Shown here piece by piece: positions 1 to 12,400 of a DNA stretch of 54,152 bases. Under the pieces are notes generated by a model. That model saw only the letters and a list, made by a program, of their open reading frames with translations, searched no databases and was not told where the DNA came from. The DNA lies in contig JNDT01001021.1 in assembly GCA_000697055.1 (NCBI GenBank), positions 1-54,152 of the forward strand, written 5' to 3'. The position numbers were made by a program, and so were the translations under genes. This DNA comes from Saksenaea vasiformis B4078. Its lineage: Eukaryota; Mucoromycota; Mucoromycetes; Mucorales; Saksenaeaceae. Within the stretch, counting starts at the first letter, position 1, and every line of letters starts with the position of its first letter.

Positions 1-360
1 GAAATAAACACAAATGTTACCTTTACTTCTTTTTATTTCTTTTTTTTTGAATCTCTTATCAAATGCTTATGCTAAATGTTACCATTGCTACACCTTGTAA
101 TATTTCGACTAATTACTAATTCGTTGCATGCAACATCGTCTTCGTCATTAGAGCAGAAAGAGAATCTTCTCTATTTCGTTTTCTTTCTTTCCTTCGTTCG
201 TTTTTTAAGTGAAATATCAAGGAAGGCAACGAACTTATATTCTTCATAACTATGCTTCCATTGCAGTTTTTTTTTTGACATTGCAGAAAGAGTCATGTTA
301 ACGATTAGTAAGCTAATTGCTCTCAAGCGAATATTCGTTACTGATTCGAATACTAAAAAA

Positions 361-432
361 CATATTCATATTCATTCGAATACGAATGTGTACGAACGAA
401 TATGAATATTCGAATATTTTGCCGACCCCTAG
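361..432. repeat. Possible hAT-type transposon terminus
   Basis: Overlapping palindromic units built on GAATATTCG / TTCGAATA are followed by a block that reads TAGGGGTCGGC on the minus strand. That block followed by an AT-rich palindromic stretch resembles the terminal inverted repeats of hAT-family DNA transposons. Only this one end is visible, so the body would lie to the left, outside the window. No transposase reading frame is seen. Confidence 0.3.
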
Positions 433-576
433 ACTCATCTTTGATCTCAGATATGATAGTTGATACTGATTATTATATCTGTTGACTTAACAATTAGTAT
501 TTTTCTTTCTTTATCTTTCTGCTATATCTTCTTTTTTTATTTTTCTTCTATTTTATGTCAATCTTTATTTTTTTTA

Positions 577-1757
577 GCAGATATCCTGAAGGTTTGTAGA
601 TATGAGATCATTTTTTGAATCAAAAGATGATGAATAAATATATAACATTTGAGCAGCCGCTGATGTTCTAAGAAATATGATTGATTGTGAGATGTCTGTT
701 GGCATCGAGATGGATAATGAGAGAATTTGTGAGACTCCATCTTGATGCCAACAGACATCTCATTTTTTTTTCATGAGACTCGAGGTTATTTCTGAAAAAC
801 AGAACCAGGATTTATGATAACTGGATCTAGTCTTTTAATATCAGGACTGACGTCACGCGTGTGGATTTCGGTTTGTTTAGTGATAGCTTGACAGATAGGA
901 AATCCTTTGAGACTCTTTCTTTATTGGGATGTAAAGTAAAGATATTATATATGTTTACGCGTCTGTCCTTATTATTGTTCTATTCATTCAGAGATTGTAA
1001 TCTTGCCCCTGGTCAGTAGATCTGTGTTCTTGAGATGGTCTTGACTTTGGATATAATGCCGATCTTTAGATGTAGATCTATGTCCTCATATGTGACCTAT
1101 ATGACAACGCATCATTATACAGACACTTAATTAAGATGTCAAGGTACAACAGATTGAAATGATCATTGCTGTATGATAGCATAAATGCTTCTAAAGAGGA
1201 TGCACTCATTTTATTTAGAAGAGGTCATTTGAAAGAAATGACATGTGATGTGCGAACATGCAGCATTTACTAAACTTTCAGATGTTCCAATGAGACACGA
1301 CTATCCTCCTTTGTTTCTGGTTCCTTCCATATTTAGATAGTATAATTTCTATCTTCTCGATTTTATTTTGTTTTTATCATTCATTCTTTGTAATGATGTG
1401 TCTGATTCTCTGAATCATTGCTCTGTGTTAGTTAAATCGAGTCGAATAACTCAGTAAAGATTTAAAAAAGAAGTTTAATTGCTCAAATAAAAGAAGAATA
1501 GTCATATCTCTCAGAATATCTAAAATTTGAGTGAATGCTGCATGTTCGTATATTATGTGTCATCTCTTTCAAACAGCTCTTTCTAAATAAAACAAGTATA
1601 TCTTCTTTAGAAGTATCTATACTATCGTACAGCAGCAATTATTTCAATCGATCATATTTCTTAGAACATCAGCGGTCACTCAGACATTGCATATCTATTT
1701 ATCATCTATTGATTCAAAAAACAATTTCATATCTACAAAACTTCTGAACATCTACCA
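577..1757. repeat. Large imperfect foldback (inverted repeat)
   Basis: Two arms are reverse complements at roughly 80-85% identity by eye. Positions about 577-689 pair with about 1646-1757, and about 1150-1269 pair with about 1532-1650, leaving a loop of about 260 bp. In the right arm the two segments are contiguous. In the left arm they are separated by about 460 bp (690-1150), bounded by short copies of GATTG, as if something inserted there. The inserted part begins with its own hairpin: about 688-713 against about 739-764, each arm near 25 bp. No transposase is present. A foldback or MITE-like non-autonomous element is the likely identity. Confidence 0.6.
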
Positions 1758-3389
1758 AAAGTCTCTTCTTTTGTTCTTTTAAAAAACGGGCATTTTCAAG
1801 AAGTTAAACTATTATTTGTCTTGCGCTGGTGAGAAGTCTTACTATCAGTAAAAAAAAAAAAAATATGGTATTTATTCTTTAGTAAAGTCTGCTTAATTTC
1901 TCTAAAAGTCATTCAACTCGATATGTACGCAAGTCGGTAATGCAGTTGACAAGGTATTAGTGAGAGAAGAGAAAAAAAAAGTCAAATGGAATGCGCAAGT
2001 AGATTTTGTACAGCTAGCACTTCGATTAGTTGATGCCGGCAATGTAAGCGTCAGATTGTAGGTTAGCATGAAGAAAAATAAAATGGTGAAAGGAAATGAC
2101 AGTCCAAGGCAAGACAATGAAGAGAGCGTCTTGAAGTTAAAAATGATCAGTTGCAACAAGTGCAAAAAAAAAAATTGCAAGCAGACTCAGGCTTACCTGC
2201 TTGTATAACCATTCTCTCGGTGTCTGTTTTAACCGTTATTTTGCTGATACCATGTAATATATGATACCGTGAAAGTTGTAAGACAAGGACGCCATTCTTA
2301 TATAATTGTTGTTATCATGACTTATTACCATTGCATATGGCAGTCGTAGAACAAATGATGCGCCCATCGGAAGAACCATGAACCGTCCAGAGACAAGCAA
2401 AACCAAGCGGTGGATCTTTTCGTTAGAAGTTGGACAAGGCAGTCTCGATTTCGCAACGTTACTGATAATGTCAATTGAACAACGCCAGAAGTCTTCAAAC
2501 CTGAAGCAGCGGCTTGGATTTTCACGAACAATCCAAATTTACAACTGTCTATGCAAACAATCCAGTGACATTCGCATGCTCCTCGTTTAGCTTCTTTCAT
2601 AGCATATCCTCAAGATAAGCAAATTTCACATCTTAAGGATTGCTGTTTCCGACTTTGCCTGTACGTCGGGATGATTTGACATGTGCGAATGCTGATGCAG
2701 ATATCTACCGTCTTTTGACATAGCCGGTAATATAATATTTACTACATCCCGATCATAAGCCAGCTGCTACCAATTTTCCTCGTGAATCATGTGTTGAGAG
2801 TGCAAGTGATGTCCTTTCTGCAAGGATGATACAATTTAGACCAGAACAAATTGATCCAAGCTCGACGGTTAATCTTCCAAGTATATCAGAATAACACCTG
2901 CTGGCCTATGGATAATGTATCCGTCGAGTTCTAGATGATATACACACGGTAATGCGCATTAGACTTTGACGTGACGGAAATGGTCCCGACTTGTAGATAG
3001 TACTGTACTCCTTCACTGATCCTCATTAACTTCGAGTCGCACTGAAACCCGTAGTGTTGGTCATAAAAGATGCCCGTTTTTCCCTTTCTGCCTGGCCTCA
3101 TTAGTTCAGGAATTGTTGCTAATAGCGAAATGGTTTTGACCGTCAGAAGAAATCTAAATCTAAACCTACATAGAACATAGCTAAAGAGATTTACGCCCCA
3201 AAGGGCTGCGGCCATCACGTAGAGTATGATGATAAATATTCTCTCTCAATGGTTTATGTAATATCTGGTGCTGAAAATTTTTATTGCATATGAGCTTCGA
3301 TTAGTCAATATACATGTATTTATCCAGCTTGATTATAAATTCAAGATACGTCTTCTGGAAAGAAAGTAAGTAAAGGATTGAGGAACACT

Positions 3390-4480
3390 CTATCGGCCGA
3401 ATCGTTGCTCAAGTTTAGAGAAGCGATAAAGGCACATGGCGAACACAGGATAGTTGAGTTGGTGGTATGCGTAGCAGTTTCTAACTCGGGGATCAGTTTA
3501 ACATTAACATTCCAGAGGGCTTACGCGATCTCAGTAAGTCGGATTTGCCATGGTGGGTATCCATCGAGCGCAATATAGTTATGCGGTAAACCATCGTAAA
3601 TTAACAGCAAATCAGGCTCAGAAATAGCTTCCTCTATGTATGACCGTTTACACTTTTTGCAAACAAATAAAATAAAAAAAATACCTTGCATAAATCGGCT
3701 GATGAGATCAATGTTTATCTCATCTGCACAGGTTTCTGTGCTCAACACATATTTCGCAATCTTCTGTGCAACATTCGCCATCATGGGTCTACCATCATGA
3801 TCAGAAATAATAGTAAACTTGAGCCCTATAGATTGTAATATTATATAATCGTACGGGATTGCATTGAAACCTATAGGTACCTGACTCTGATTTGGAAGAC
3901 TTTTGCATCCATTCGTGTAGAGTGTTGGATTGCAGTTTGTAGACGTCGGTCGCCATGGATTTCAGTGTGCCTGATGGCGCGGTAAATACCAGCATCATTC
4001 CCGGATATTGCATACTGTACCGGATGAGTCAAAAACTGTCATTTCCTCGATACCAAATTCCCAGGCCCAACACGACATCGTACAGATGTCATGCACAACT
4101 GCATTCCAATCATCCAGTGTTCTCTCCTGTTGCAGTTCATGCGATATCGTTAAAGAGAAATGACGAGGGATTTTGGTGAGTCGTTCTTTATCTGATTGGA
4201 TACGTGTGCGCATATCCCTTCGCAGAAACCAACAAGCGAAAGAATTACCGACGTAGGCACGCAAGGCAATACAAGCAATATACACCAGATAGATAAAATG
4301 TATTGTATAAAGTGTTAAATAGCATAGGGCGTCAGTAAACGGAGCAACGTATGACTTGCTAATACGTTCTTCTTCTTCTTCTTCTTCTTTTGGTGATAGT
4401 GGGAGTTTATGTGAGCGGAATTGAAGCGATGCTCGTCGCAATTCTTGCGTTGAGGCAACTAAAGTAGATGTCGCAGCCAT
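3390..4480 (-). CDS. NUS1: NUS1, cis-prenyltransferase subunit (NgBR family)
   Basis: Accessory subunit of dehydrodolichyl diphosphate synthase at the ER; with the Rer2/Srt1-type catalytic subunit it makes the polyprenyl chain for dolichol. Five exons: 4480-4021, 3970-3881, 3825-3685, 3633-3525 and 3480-3390, giving 296 residues; introns are 44-55 bp. A variable N-terminal part with a Glu run (GAA/CTT repeat) leads to a hydrophobic segment. The cis-prenyltransferase-like domain follows, with an IPRHFSLTI strand, a WEFGIEEMTVFDSSG segment, and the family signature PPWQIRLTEI near the end. The last exon ends LEQRFGR, carrying the C-terminal RxG motif required for activity in NgBR/Nus1 proteins. 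A naive reading stops just before this exon at an intron TAA. Start chosen as the first ATG of the open frame. Confidence 0.93.
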
Positions 4481-4950
4481 GGGTGATAAAGGAAATGTTC
4501 AAAAAAGAATGTCAGTTGCAAGGGTCTGAAATGTATTTATAGGTGAATGACTGAACAACGAAGGACAAGGAGAAACATAAAAACGTGGCAGCAAGAGAAA
4601 AGCTCAGTTGAGCTCTTATATAACAGTTTGCTCCGGGCAATTGCTGAAAAACGCAGTCTCATCATCTTCACCTGTTGCTTGGAATGAGTGTGAGTTACCA
4701 TGGCTACTTCGAGCCTTAACAAACAGAAGAATGCTTTGTTTAGCAAATAAAACCGCATGAGTCATCAGCTGTTATAAGCTGTGAGTATAATTTTTTTTAA
4801 AGAAGACATGTAATGAATAAAGAAGTAAAGGAAATGTTGAAGCAATAAATGAACGATTATTGTTCTCTCTTCTTCTTCTTTTTTTTTTTTACCTGATTGA
4901 TTTATTTTATATTATAACTAGTTTTTGTTCAAAGAGATACTGTTTGGACC
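4481..4950. other. Intergenic, NUS1 to b561 gene
   Basis: Holds the presumed NUS1 promoter and the 3' end of the cytochrome b561 gene; both are on the minus strand. There is a T-run of about 10 near 4879-4890. No further gene is seen. Confidence 0.5.
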
Positions 4951-5604
4951 TTAATCCATAGACATTTGGTCTTTTTCTCGTACTTCATGGCTTGGTTCTT
5001 GTATTCCGTGTCGCTTCGCGATCGAACGTTTGTGTTGGTTCCAAGTAAGTCCGACAAAGACAGAGACAAGGAGAAATGTCCAGATGGCATATGCAACGTA
5101 CAAAGATACGCTCGACTGCTTGATTCGCATCCCCAGAGGTATATTGACAAATGCCAGTGCCATCAATATTCGTCCTAGCCATTGATGAACCGAATTATGC
5201 CATGGACGGCTAGAAGGGAGCGTATTATGTTTACGTCGGTATCGATAAATGAAATGGTTGACAATGCCCAAAGTGATCTGGGTCCAGGCGCCAAAGACGA
5301 TGATCGTGCCAAGTAGCTAGCATGTTCCGTAAGTCATTTCGCCTCTACTTATACCTGGACTTCTTACCGAGTGAGGTTTTACTTTAATCTCTCCAGCGAC
5401 GCTGAACGCCGCACACGCAGCTGTAGTCAAGGGCAACGCAACGGCACCAGCCATGATGGACATATGAGCTTTTCCCCACCAAGCCATTTCGTACTGGCGA
5501 CCGAACATAGCGATGATTATACCCAACGGGACGGCTGCCAGCCACACAAAGACCATCAAAGCGGCATGTATGGCAATAAGATTATCACTGGTAGACGTGT
5601 TCAT
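4951..5604 (-). CDS. Cytochrome b561-domain membrane protein
   Basis: Two exons (5604-5368 and 5316-4951) separated by a 51-bp intron give 200 residues. The protein is mostly hydrophobic with four or five membrane segments. Histidines fit the di-haem b561 fold: His13 in an IHAALM segment, His47 in KAHM, His78 just before the intron, and His119/His123 in a PWHNSVHQWLGR segment. Such proteins carry transmembrane electron transfer, often ascorbate- or ferric-linked. No DOMON or reductase domain is attached in the model. The C-terminus is basic, then acidic. An upstream hydrophobic stretch in the same frame has no ATG before a stop, so 5604 was taken as the start; a spliced-on 5' exon cannot be excluded. 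Confidence 0.85.
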
Positions 5605-5800
5605 TGCAATAGCGGAAAAGACAAGAATGCTGAGAAAGAAAGCCTCCTTTTGGTTTTCAGGAGGCTTGTCTCATCTCAGCTCCCATTCCCCTCATATTTT
5701 GTTCTGCAGGTTGGGCGAAATTTGCAGTCGTCATCCATTTCCTTGAGAGCATTCACTAAAGCATGTCCCTATGTAAGGGAACATGAGATGCAATTTTATT

Positions 5801-5808
5801 TTTATATA
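5801..5808 (-). promoter_or_regulatory. TATA-like box of the b561 gene
   Basis: TATATAAA on the minus strand, about 200 bp upstream of the chosen ATG. It implies a transcribed leader of roughly 165-175 nt. Confidence 0.35.
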
Positions 5809-7191
5809 GCAAATAACAATACCATCAATTCAGCCAAACCATCTTTTGCTAATGGCGCGGCATCCACACAGGTTCACCTTCAATTTTTCTTCCCCATACG
5901 ATTAACATATCGACAACAAACACAATACGTGTTGCAACAAGAATGAAATAATTTTCCTTCATGTTAATAAATGCATCAGGAACATAACTGGCCTAGCTTA
6001 CGTATGTATGTAGTAACGCGGTACGCTTTTCAATGCTTTAATTTTTGTTGGGCGTTTGTGAAGTGATGTCTTCATACTATGTCACACGGGAGGCAATGTT
6101 AGTGAAGATAAACTAAAGATAAAAGGCGAAAATAAAACAATTAACAGAAACAAAAATTAGAGAAACCAGATAATAATGACGCCTCCTGATGTTATGTCCC
6201 GTGCATCCCGTACATGTTTATAACGCAGATCAATTCGATGACAGATTGTACTATTGAACAACATCACCAAATAAGGGTATTTTACTCTGTATTAGGTTGA
6301 AACCGAAATTAGCTCCTTTTGTAAATGATTAGAGGGGTTTCCATCAACGAATGCCATAAGCCAACAAAGGATCACTACTATGGAAATATGTAACATGTCT
6401 GTGCGACAAGCTATATTGACTGACAGTAAAGCATCCCGGATTACATCCTCAATAGCATGTGATTATTGGGAATAATGCGACATTAATGTGTCAAACAGCT
6501 TAAATATGCAACACACTGCAGAAAATAAAAGTTATGCTATGAGAATAGTCTGTTGGCCCGATGATGCTTGCATAGATGAAAATACAGGATGCGTCAGGCT
6601 AATTTAGGTTTTGCATATCACCGTTACAGACGCACGTTTTGATGTTTACTATCCACCTCACACATCTTTCATTTACAATCGTACAATTACTAATACCCCT
6701 CGGGAAATTCCGTCGTCTAGCCCCCAGAGCAGGTTGATATTTTGTAGTGCAGAATTTACTTCAAATAATAACAAGAAATACGTAAATGCGATGTATACAG
6801 ACTTTGACGGATAAGTCAACAGTAAAGCAGTCAGTACTGCGCAATCGGAGACAAAAGTTCAGGGGTTAGGGTATTCATTAGTTCTTACATCCATTGGTTG
6901 GGAAACAAACAATGTTTGTTCATCATACCAAACGGAGAATAGGCCTATGTCACAGCGTATTCCTAAGTGCAGAAACAAGCACCATGCACAGATAATTACG
7001 CTTTATATCATGTGCTCTCATATTAGAATCCTTTTTCCTTGTGGAGAATATTCTCCAACCAAAATGACAAAGGATGCCTAGGACCTCTTTGGAATTCGCA
7101 GGAAGCATACACAGAATCGTCAAAGATTTCCCCGGAACTCGCACGCAAATCATAAAAGAAAAGAACAAATGCAGAAGGACATATTCGGGTC

Positions 7192-7440
7192 TTAACATAG
7201 ACGACAGTCTTTAGTTTTTTCTTTTATTTTGAATGGCAGAGACCGCAAACGGTTTCTGGAGGATTCGGTTGTACCGATTTCCTGAAGATTGATAGTATTA
7301 TTTTGGGAAAATAATCGTACAACTTCTTGTAATCTTTTGCCTTTAGTCTTGTTCAGAAGATCTGCTAAGTTTGTATACTTGGAGAATTGTGAGATAGTAA
7401 ATCTAGCTTGAGTATTCTGGATACAATCTCTACCGACGTC
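7192..7440 (-). pseudogene. Decayed retroelement-like C-terminal fragment
   Basis: An open minus-strand frame with no start reads about 75 residues and ends at a TAA at 7192. It contains FSKYTNLADLLNKTKGKR followed by LQEVV. The N-x-ADLL-x-K pattern followed by an amphipathic stretch resembles the end of Ty1/copia-type RNase H regions. The match is short and from memory. No LTR, reverse transcriptase or integrase is seen nearby. Another origin is possible. Confidence 0.2.
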
Positions 7441-8998
7441 GCTGCTATACTGTCATAAACAGCGCGGTACACAGAGACAAGTTACTCTTCAGCTAAAATG
7501 ATTTATCGATTATTCTTCCTTGTTATCCTAGTCCCTATCCCTGATTACAATTGAACAGCTTAGGTAAATTGAACGATGCGATCAACAGTACTCCGTAATC
7601 GCTGGAGAAGCGACATACGGTGAATCACACCGTACCCTCGAGCTAATACCGTCGTGGCTATGGATCGTAATAAGGAGCTGACGCATATAACAGTACGACG
7701 CATGAGCCATTGGTTGGGACTATACAGAACTAGTTCGTATTTTCACGTTAGCCATCTATGGCAACCGACTTCATTGCCAGTTATGTTGTTAAGTGTCCCA
7801 TTTGTACACTGTAATGACAAGGAGTTTCTCGAGCTTAACATAATGACTATTTGTCCGCTCTTCAAACTCATCAATACGCAGTCCAACGAAAGAGACATTC
7901 ATTCTGGACAACCGCATCAATGTGCAACAGGTAGAATCCTTCAAGTGTAGTGTTAAGATTATATTTGTAGGGAATTCCAAAATTCTGTATCGATGAGCTT
8001 TTTATGCTACTTTGAATAAATCTAACGCCTACGAAGGGTCGAGCTTGCACTGTGGAAATGGTTGCGAATGCGGTTCATAGTACGTACGTTTCTGCTTAAA
8101 ATCGAAAACAATGGTCGTCTGGGTAGCACAAAAATCATTTGCTCATAGTACTGTAGTCCTGATATGCTCCGATGGATATTTATATCTCGTAAAGCTAATT
8201 ACACAACTTCATGGGTAATCTTCCGTGCTTCGTCCTAATCGTGTGTTCTACAATCGGATGTCATCCGTCATAAAAGAGGATAAAAGAGGTGGAGAGGGTA
8301 TGCCATGTACCACATTGCTATTTTTCTCGATCCGTTAACGCAGTTTCCTTAGATTAGTCGCTCATTCTTAGCGTCGATTTATACTCTATCTTGTCCTGAG
8401 TCGTCGCAACCAGCACATCATTCTCTAAGAAGATTCCACATTTCATATCCAAAAACATGAGATGAGCAAGTCTTTTCATTAAGTTTCATCGCAATTAGTG
8501 CCTAGTGAATTATCCGCTTCGCCAAAGAAAATGAATCGCATGTTAATTGCCATCCGTTTCGGTCCTCCATATCAAAAAACATTTACATTGAACAGCCTCT
8601 GATTTTCAAACAGCCCGCGTAAAACATATCGCTAGAACATAGGATAAGATATGACTTACCTCACCGTACAATTCACCGTTAATACCAATTTCTTTGCATT
8701 TCTGGGCTTCTTCTAACATCAGCCAATCTATGATCTGCGCATCTACACTTTTAAAACCGTGCTATCTGTCCATCGTCAAACTCAAGAAGCAGTCTATGAC
8801 GTACTCAAGGGTATCGCGCATGTTGCTTCGAGGATCCCATTGCACTACGGAAAAACATTTTGGACAAATCTGTAATTAATCTCTTGTCAAAAATCCTGGA
8901 CAGATCTCTGATTTTGACCCTTTCGTCAGATTTGCCCAAGATTTTGGACGCAGAATTTCTACAGATTTTTTCGAGATACTTGACTTGTTAGGAATACT

Positions 8999-9232
8999 TC
9001 AGGTCTGCTCGAGGTACTTTAGACGTGTCCAAGATTGGGTAAGATTTGTCGAAGGCACTTTATGTTTGTCCAGGATATTGTGAAGATCGTTACAGATCAT
9101 TTCCCATAGTGTTGGATTGTTAGACTGGTGTTTGTTCTGTAATAAAGCTGCCATATTCTCTCGCAGCGAAAAATTTTTTAGGAGCCGTAAGCGTCCTGAA
9201 GACCGGCGCAGGTACGTCAAATGTACTTTCAA
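8999..9232 (-). other. Possible SANT/Myb-like domain fragment
   Basis: A 77-residue frame whose second half has conserved-looking tryptophans spaced as in Myb/SANT-like domains: LWEMICNDL, then a linker, then LTQSWTRLKYL. Such domains are common in fungal transposon-derived genes. The flank at about 8860-9060 is rich in CAAGATTTT-like repeats, and a comparable repeat-rich stretch lies at about 40500-40640 beside another possible element gene. No transposase domain is visible. It may be a relic. Confidence 0.25.
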
Positions 9233-9434
9233 GCAGCTATTTTAGAAGCGTCACGACAGTTCTTTTGCACCGGTAAGGCCAACGGGTTGCAGGAAGGATT
9301 GTGGGATAGGGGTTTGTGGCAAGGCGGCTTCGTAGAAAGAAAGAATTTTGACGTACCTAATCTAATCTCCAAGCTTGGCTTTTTCTTTTCTCTATTTCTT
9401 CTGTACTTTCCTTTTGTTGCTTACCTGATTTGCT

Positions 9435-9492
9435 ACCTACCTTATGCTTAAACTTACCTTGCCACCTACCTTACGCTTAAACTTACCTTGTG
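9435..9492. repeat. 29-bp tandem duplication
   Basis: Two adjacent copies of a unit containing CCTACCTTAYGCTTAAACTT start at 9435 and 9464 and differ at a few positions. No function is evident. Confidence 0.6.
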
Positions 9493-12400
9493 GTCCGTGT
9501 TCGATGGGTGCCGTTGTCTACGAATGTCAGTACTTCATAGGAACGAAGAACTCAGACAGACGAATGTCTAGGAAGAGGGAAGTTGGTTATTGTGTGTAAA
9601 TATCCAGTAAATAACTTACCCTATACTACACATGTCTTCAGACGGACCACTAGTTGGAAGCTGTCAGTTTTAAAATGCAAATACTTAAATGGCGCAGCGC
9701 TTACACTAATCTACATGAAGTACCAAACTGTCTATTGTCTTACAATAATCTAAATGAACAATAAAAATCAGTAAACATTCCAAAGGTAACAGATCATAGG
9801 AAGCCGCTTTGCTACTGGAAGGGAAAAAAGTAAAAGTAAAAAGAAAGAATTAAGAAAATGATTTTCGTCCTTTTTACTTTTTTGATCTGTCCTTGTGATG
9901 AACTGTCAATCAGATCACGGCGGGGTTCCCTAAATGGAATGATCCCGTTATTATGTTCCAATAGAAACGCTCTTTAGGGCAAGAAATAAGAGATGTAAGA
10001 TGTCTTTTGCTTCAAGTTCTCATCTTTGCCTGCACATAGGAACTTATACAGGTTACTAGGGCATCGGAAATGTGTCGCCCTGTATTTATTCTTTTCCTTT
10101 CTTTTCGTTCTTCCTTACAAGCAGCATGGAACGCTGGGAAATGGTGCACTGACATCCGCGCACGGGCACTCATTTGTTGAACTATATACTTCATGACTGT
10201 TCACATTTCAGCATGGACCACTGTCTTCCATTGATTTCCCGAAGTAGGAATAACGTCTTTTCCACTTCTGCTGTGCACTCGGGTAGTTTCTCAACATGAC
10301 AGTGATAAACATAAGTGCGCGTACTGCTTTTACCGTCTGAAAGAAGCAGGCGTTATCTACAGGCATGGTTTCCACCCCGTTGTCACCTGGAAACCGTAAT
10401 TGTGTTTTGTGTAAGAACGTCTCTTACTGTATGTAATCTTTCCAGCGCACGGGCATGACTGCATCATGTAATGAGAAAATTAGTTCTTCGACATCTTTGT
10501 TCATACGCATTGACTTTTGACGGCCTATATTGTTTCCCGTATTGTGAGTACCGATGGTTGCGTGAATGTTGTCGATCTCACATCAGTCTCGATGACTTTT
10601 TCCTCGGCAGTCTTCGAAAGTAACATATCGATCAGAAGATATTCAAAGTATGTATCACCTAGATCATTTTCCTTGGCCAACGGTCCTATAACGTAACACA
10701 AGAAGGGTCTTTGTCCATCGATATGTTTATGGGGTTACAAAGCGTTTCTGATAAACTGAATCGAGTATTGGTTCCCAGGTGGCAAATACATTCTCAGATC
10801 TTGCTTTCACGTTGTCCACATACTCGACCGAATTTGATTTCTCTCACGCTAAATGGCTAAACCTTCTGTAAATATTCTGCATGATTCACTGTTTACCTTT
10901 CGACTAATTCCAATCTTATGCAGAAGGTTGATCAATAACAAATTGGGTATAATTTAGATCCACAAAATGTAATGTGTCATTCGACAAATCACGGGAAAGC
11001 ACATGCGGTTATCTAATTATCTCTGGGACAAACCAAGAGAAGACAATGTGTACTGTGAAAAGTCCTCCATTAATTCAGAGAGAAATGCCTCAACTTTAAG
11101 CGTTAGTGACAACAATCTAATACATCTACCAGCAAATAGCTTAAAAAGCTATGCACTTCGTATAATCTTTAAGTATTCGATTTTTGTATTGTAGCTGCCA
11201 GTGTCAATGGAAAATGTACCTGCAACTGAGAATCGGGTTCGACTCGTGTCGCACGTTGTGCAACCATCATAGATACGTTCTCCCAGATGTATCGAGGCTA
11301 TGTGCTATTCAGATGAAGAGCTATCGGTACGTTTACTATAGACGCAGTTAACAGAACATCTGCATGGGTACCATGGACGTCCGTACCGGTGTGAACGACG
11401 GAATCTACATCAATACGGATTTTGTCTGGTGTTGATGACTACTCCGAGCTCTAAGCTACATCTATCTGTTTCAGAATGAGGTCTTCCGATCAGTGTATAA
11501 TTACGAGGTGAATGAGACTAAATCAATAAGATATTTCATCGCGCTTCATAGTTGTAATTTACGTAAAGGCTACGTATAATGGTTTCTTGGCATCAAAAGA
11601 CAGGGCACCGTTGGCCAACCCGATTTTTGGAATATGCGAATACGTGTGCGATCGAGTTCGGTCCTTTCTCAACAGCCTTCCTATTCCATTTTTATCACCG
11701 ACCGGTCTATATAGACAAGGTATTCTGCAACTTGGTGAAATATAGAATAGGTTACACTGTTCATGCCACTTTCATACGTGAGCAAACTATTCTCCACGGT
11801 GCTGGTGAACAAGGCAAATATTTGTACGAGGTTTCTGTATTGTAGCAGCTTTGGCAATAAAAAGTTCAGTAGTGCCTTTGTCGTTGCAGACAATGGTATG
11901 CTTAGTCCGTGAGATGAAACCGTAATTCTAAGTTGCATAGTAAAGTTTATCTTGTAGTTAAATCAAATAGTTATCACCTTTGCATTGCGACGTACATACC
12001 TCGGTTGATCATACGATAAACCCCGAGAGCATTTAAGCCCATGGAAAATTCGATGGTAAGACTTTTCCGCATGACAACGCTGCTCGACAACTCATACGTA
12101 CACTGATTCAGCTTAACTCGGAGCGTCTTTACTAAATCTCAAGCTTGATCAAAATATGTCATTCACTAAAGCTGGCTCGCGATAATATTTTATCCTGATC
12201 GGATAAATCCAGCTGATGGCTGGTCATATTTGTCTAATCCCAGCGTATCCTTTTAGTGATATCTCGTTCCAGAAAACTTTACTGCCTTTTTGCCTTTGGC
12301 CCTCTTACCATGCGTATCTGATCGTAGCATTTGTTAGTGTTTCCATTACCATTTATTTTAGGTTACTTGTTCCTTGTGCTACATCTGACATTCCCACAAC

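Larger units (their letters stand above)
1..3389. other. Gene-poor left end with repeats and coding relics
   Basis: No intact gene is seen. The stretch holds a possible transposon terminus (about 361-432), a large foldback repeat (577-1757) and short coding-like blocks on the plus strand. One block starts after an acceptor-like site near 1911 and stays open to a GTAAGC at about 2042. Others lie near 2351-2590 and 2753-2894. They do not join into a full gene and match no family I recognise. Decay of a mobile element or of a duplicated gene is the simplest reading. Confidence 0.5.

Noticed and set aside
9221..9451. 76-residue plus-strand frame next to the SANT-like fragment
   Set aside because: It has no domain, and its end is a Phe/Leu-rich stretch from T-rich DNA.
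11220..11260. GGGTTCGACTC, a tRNA B-box-like motif
   Set aside because: No matching acceptor, D or anticodon stems could be built around it.
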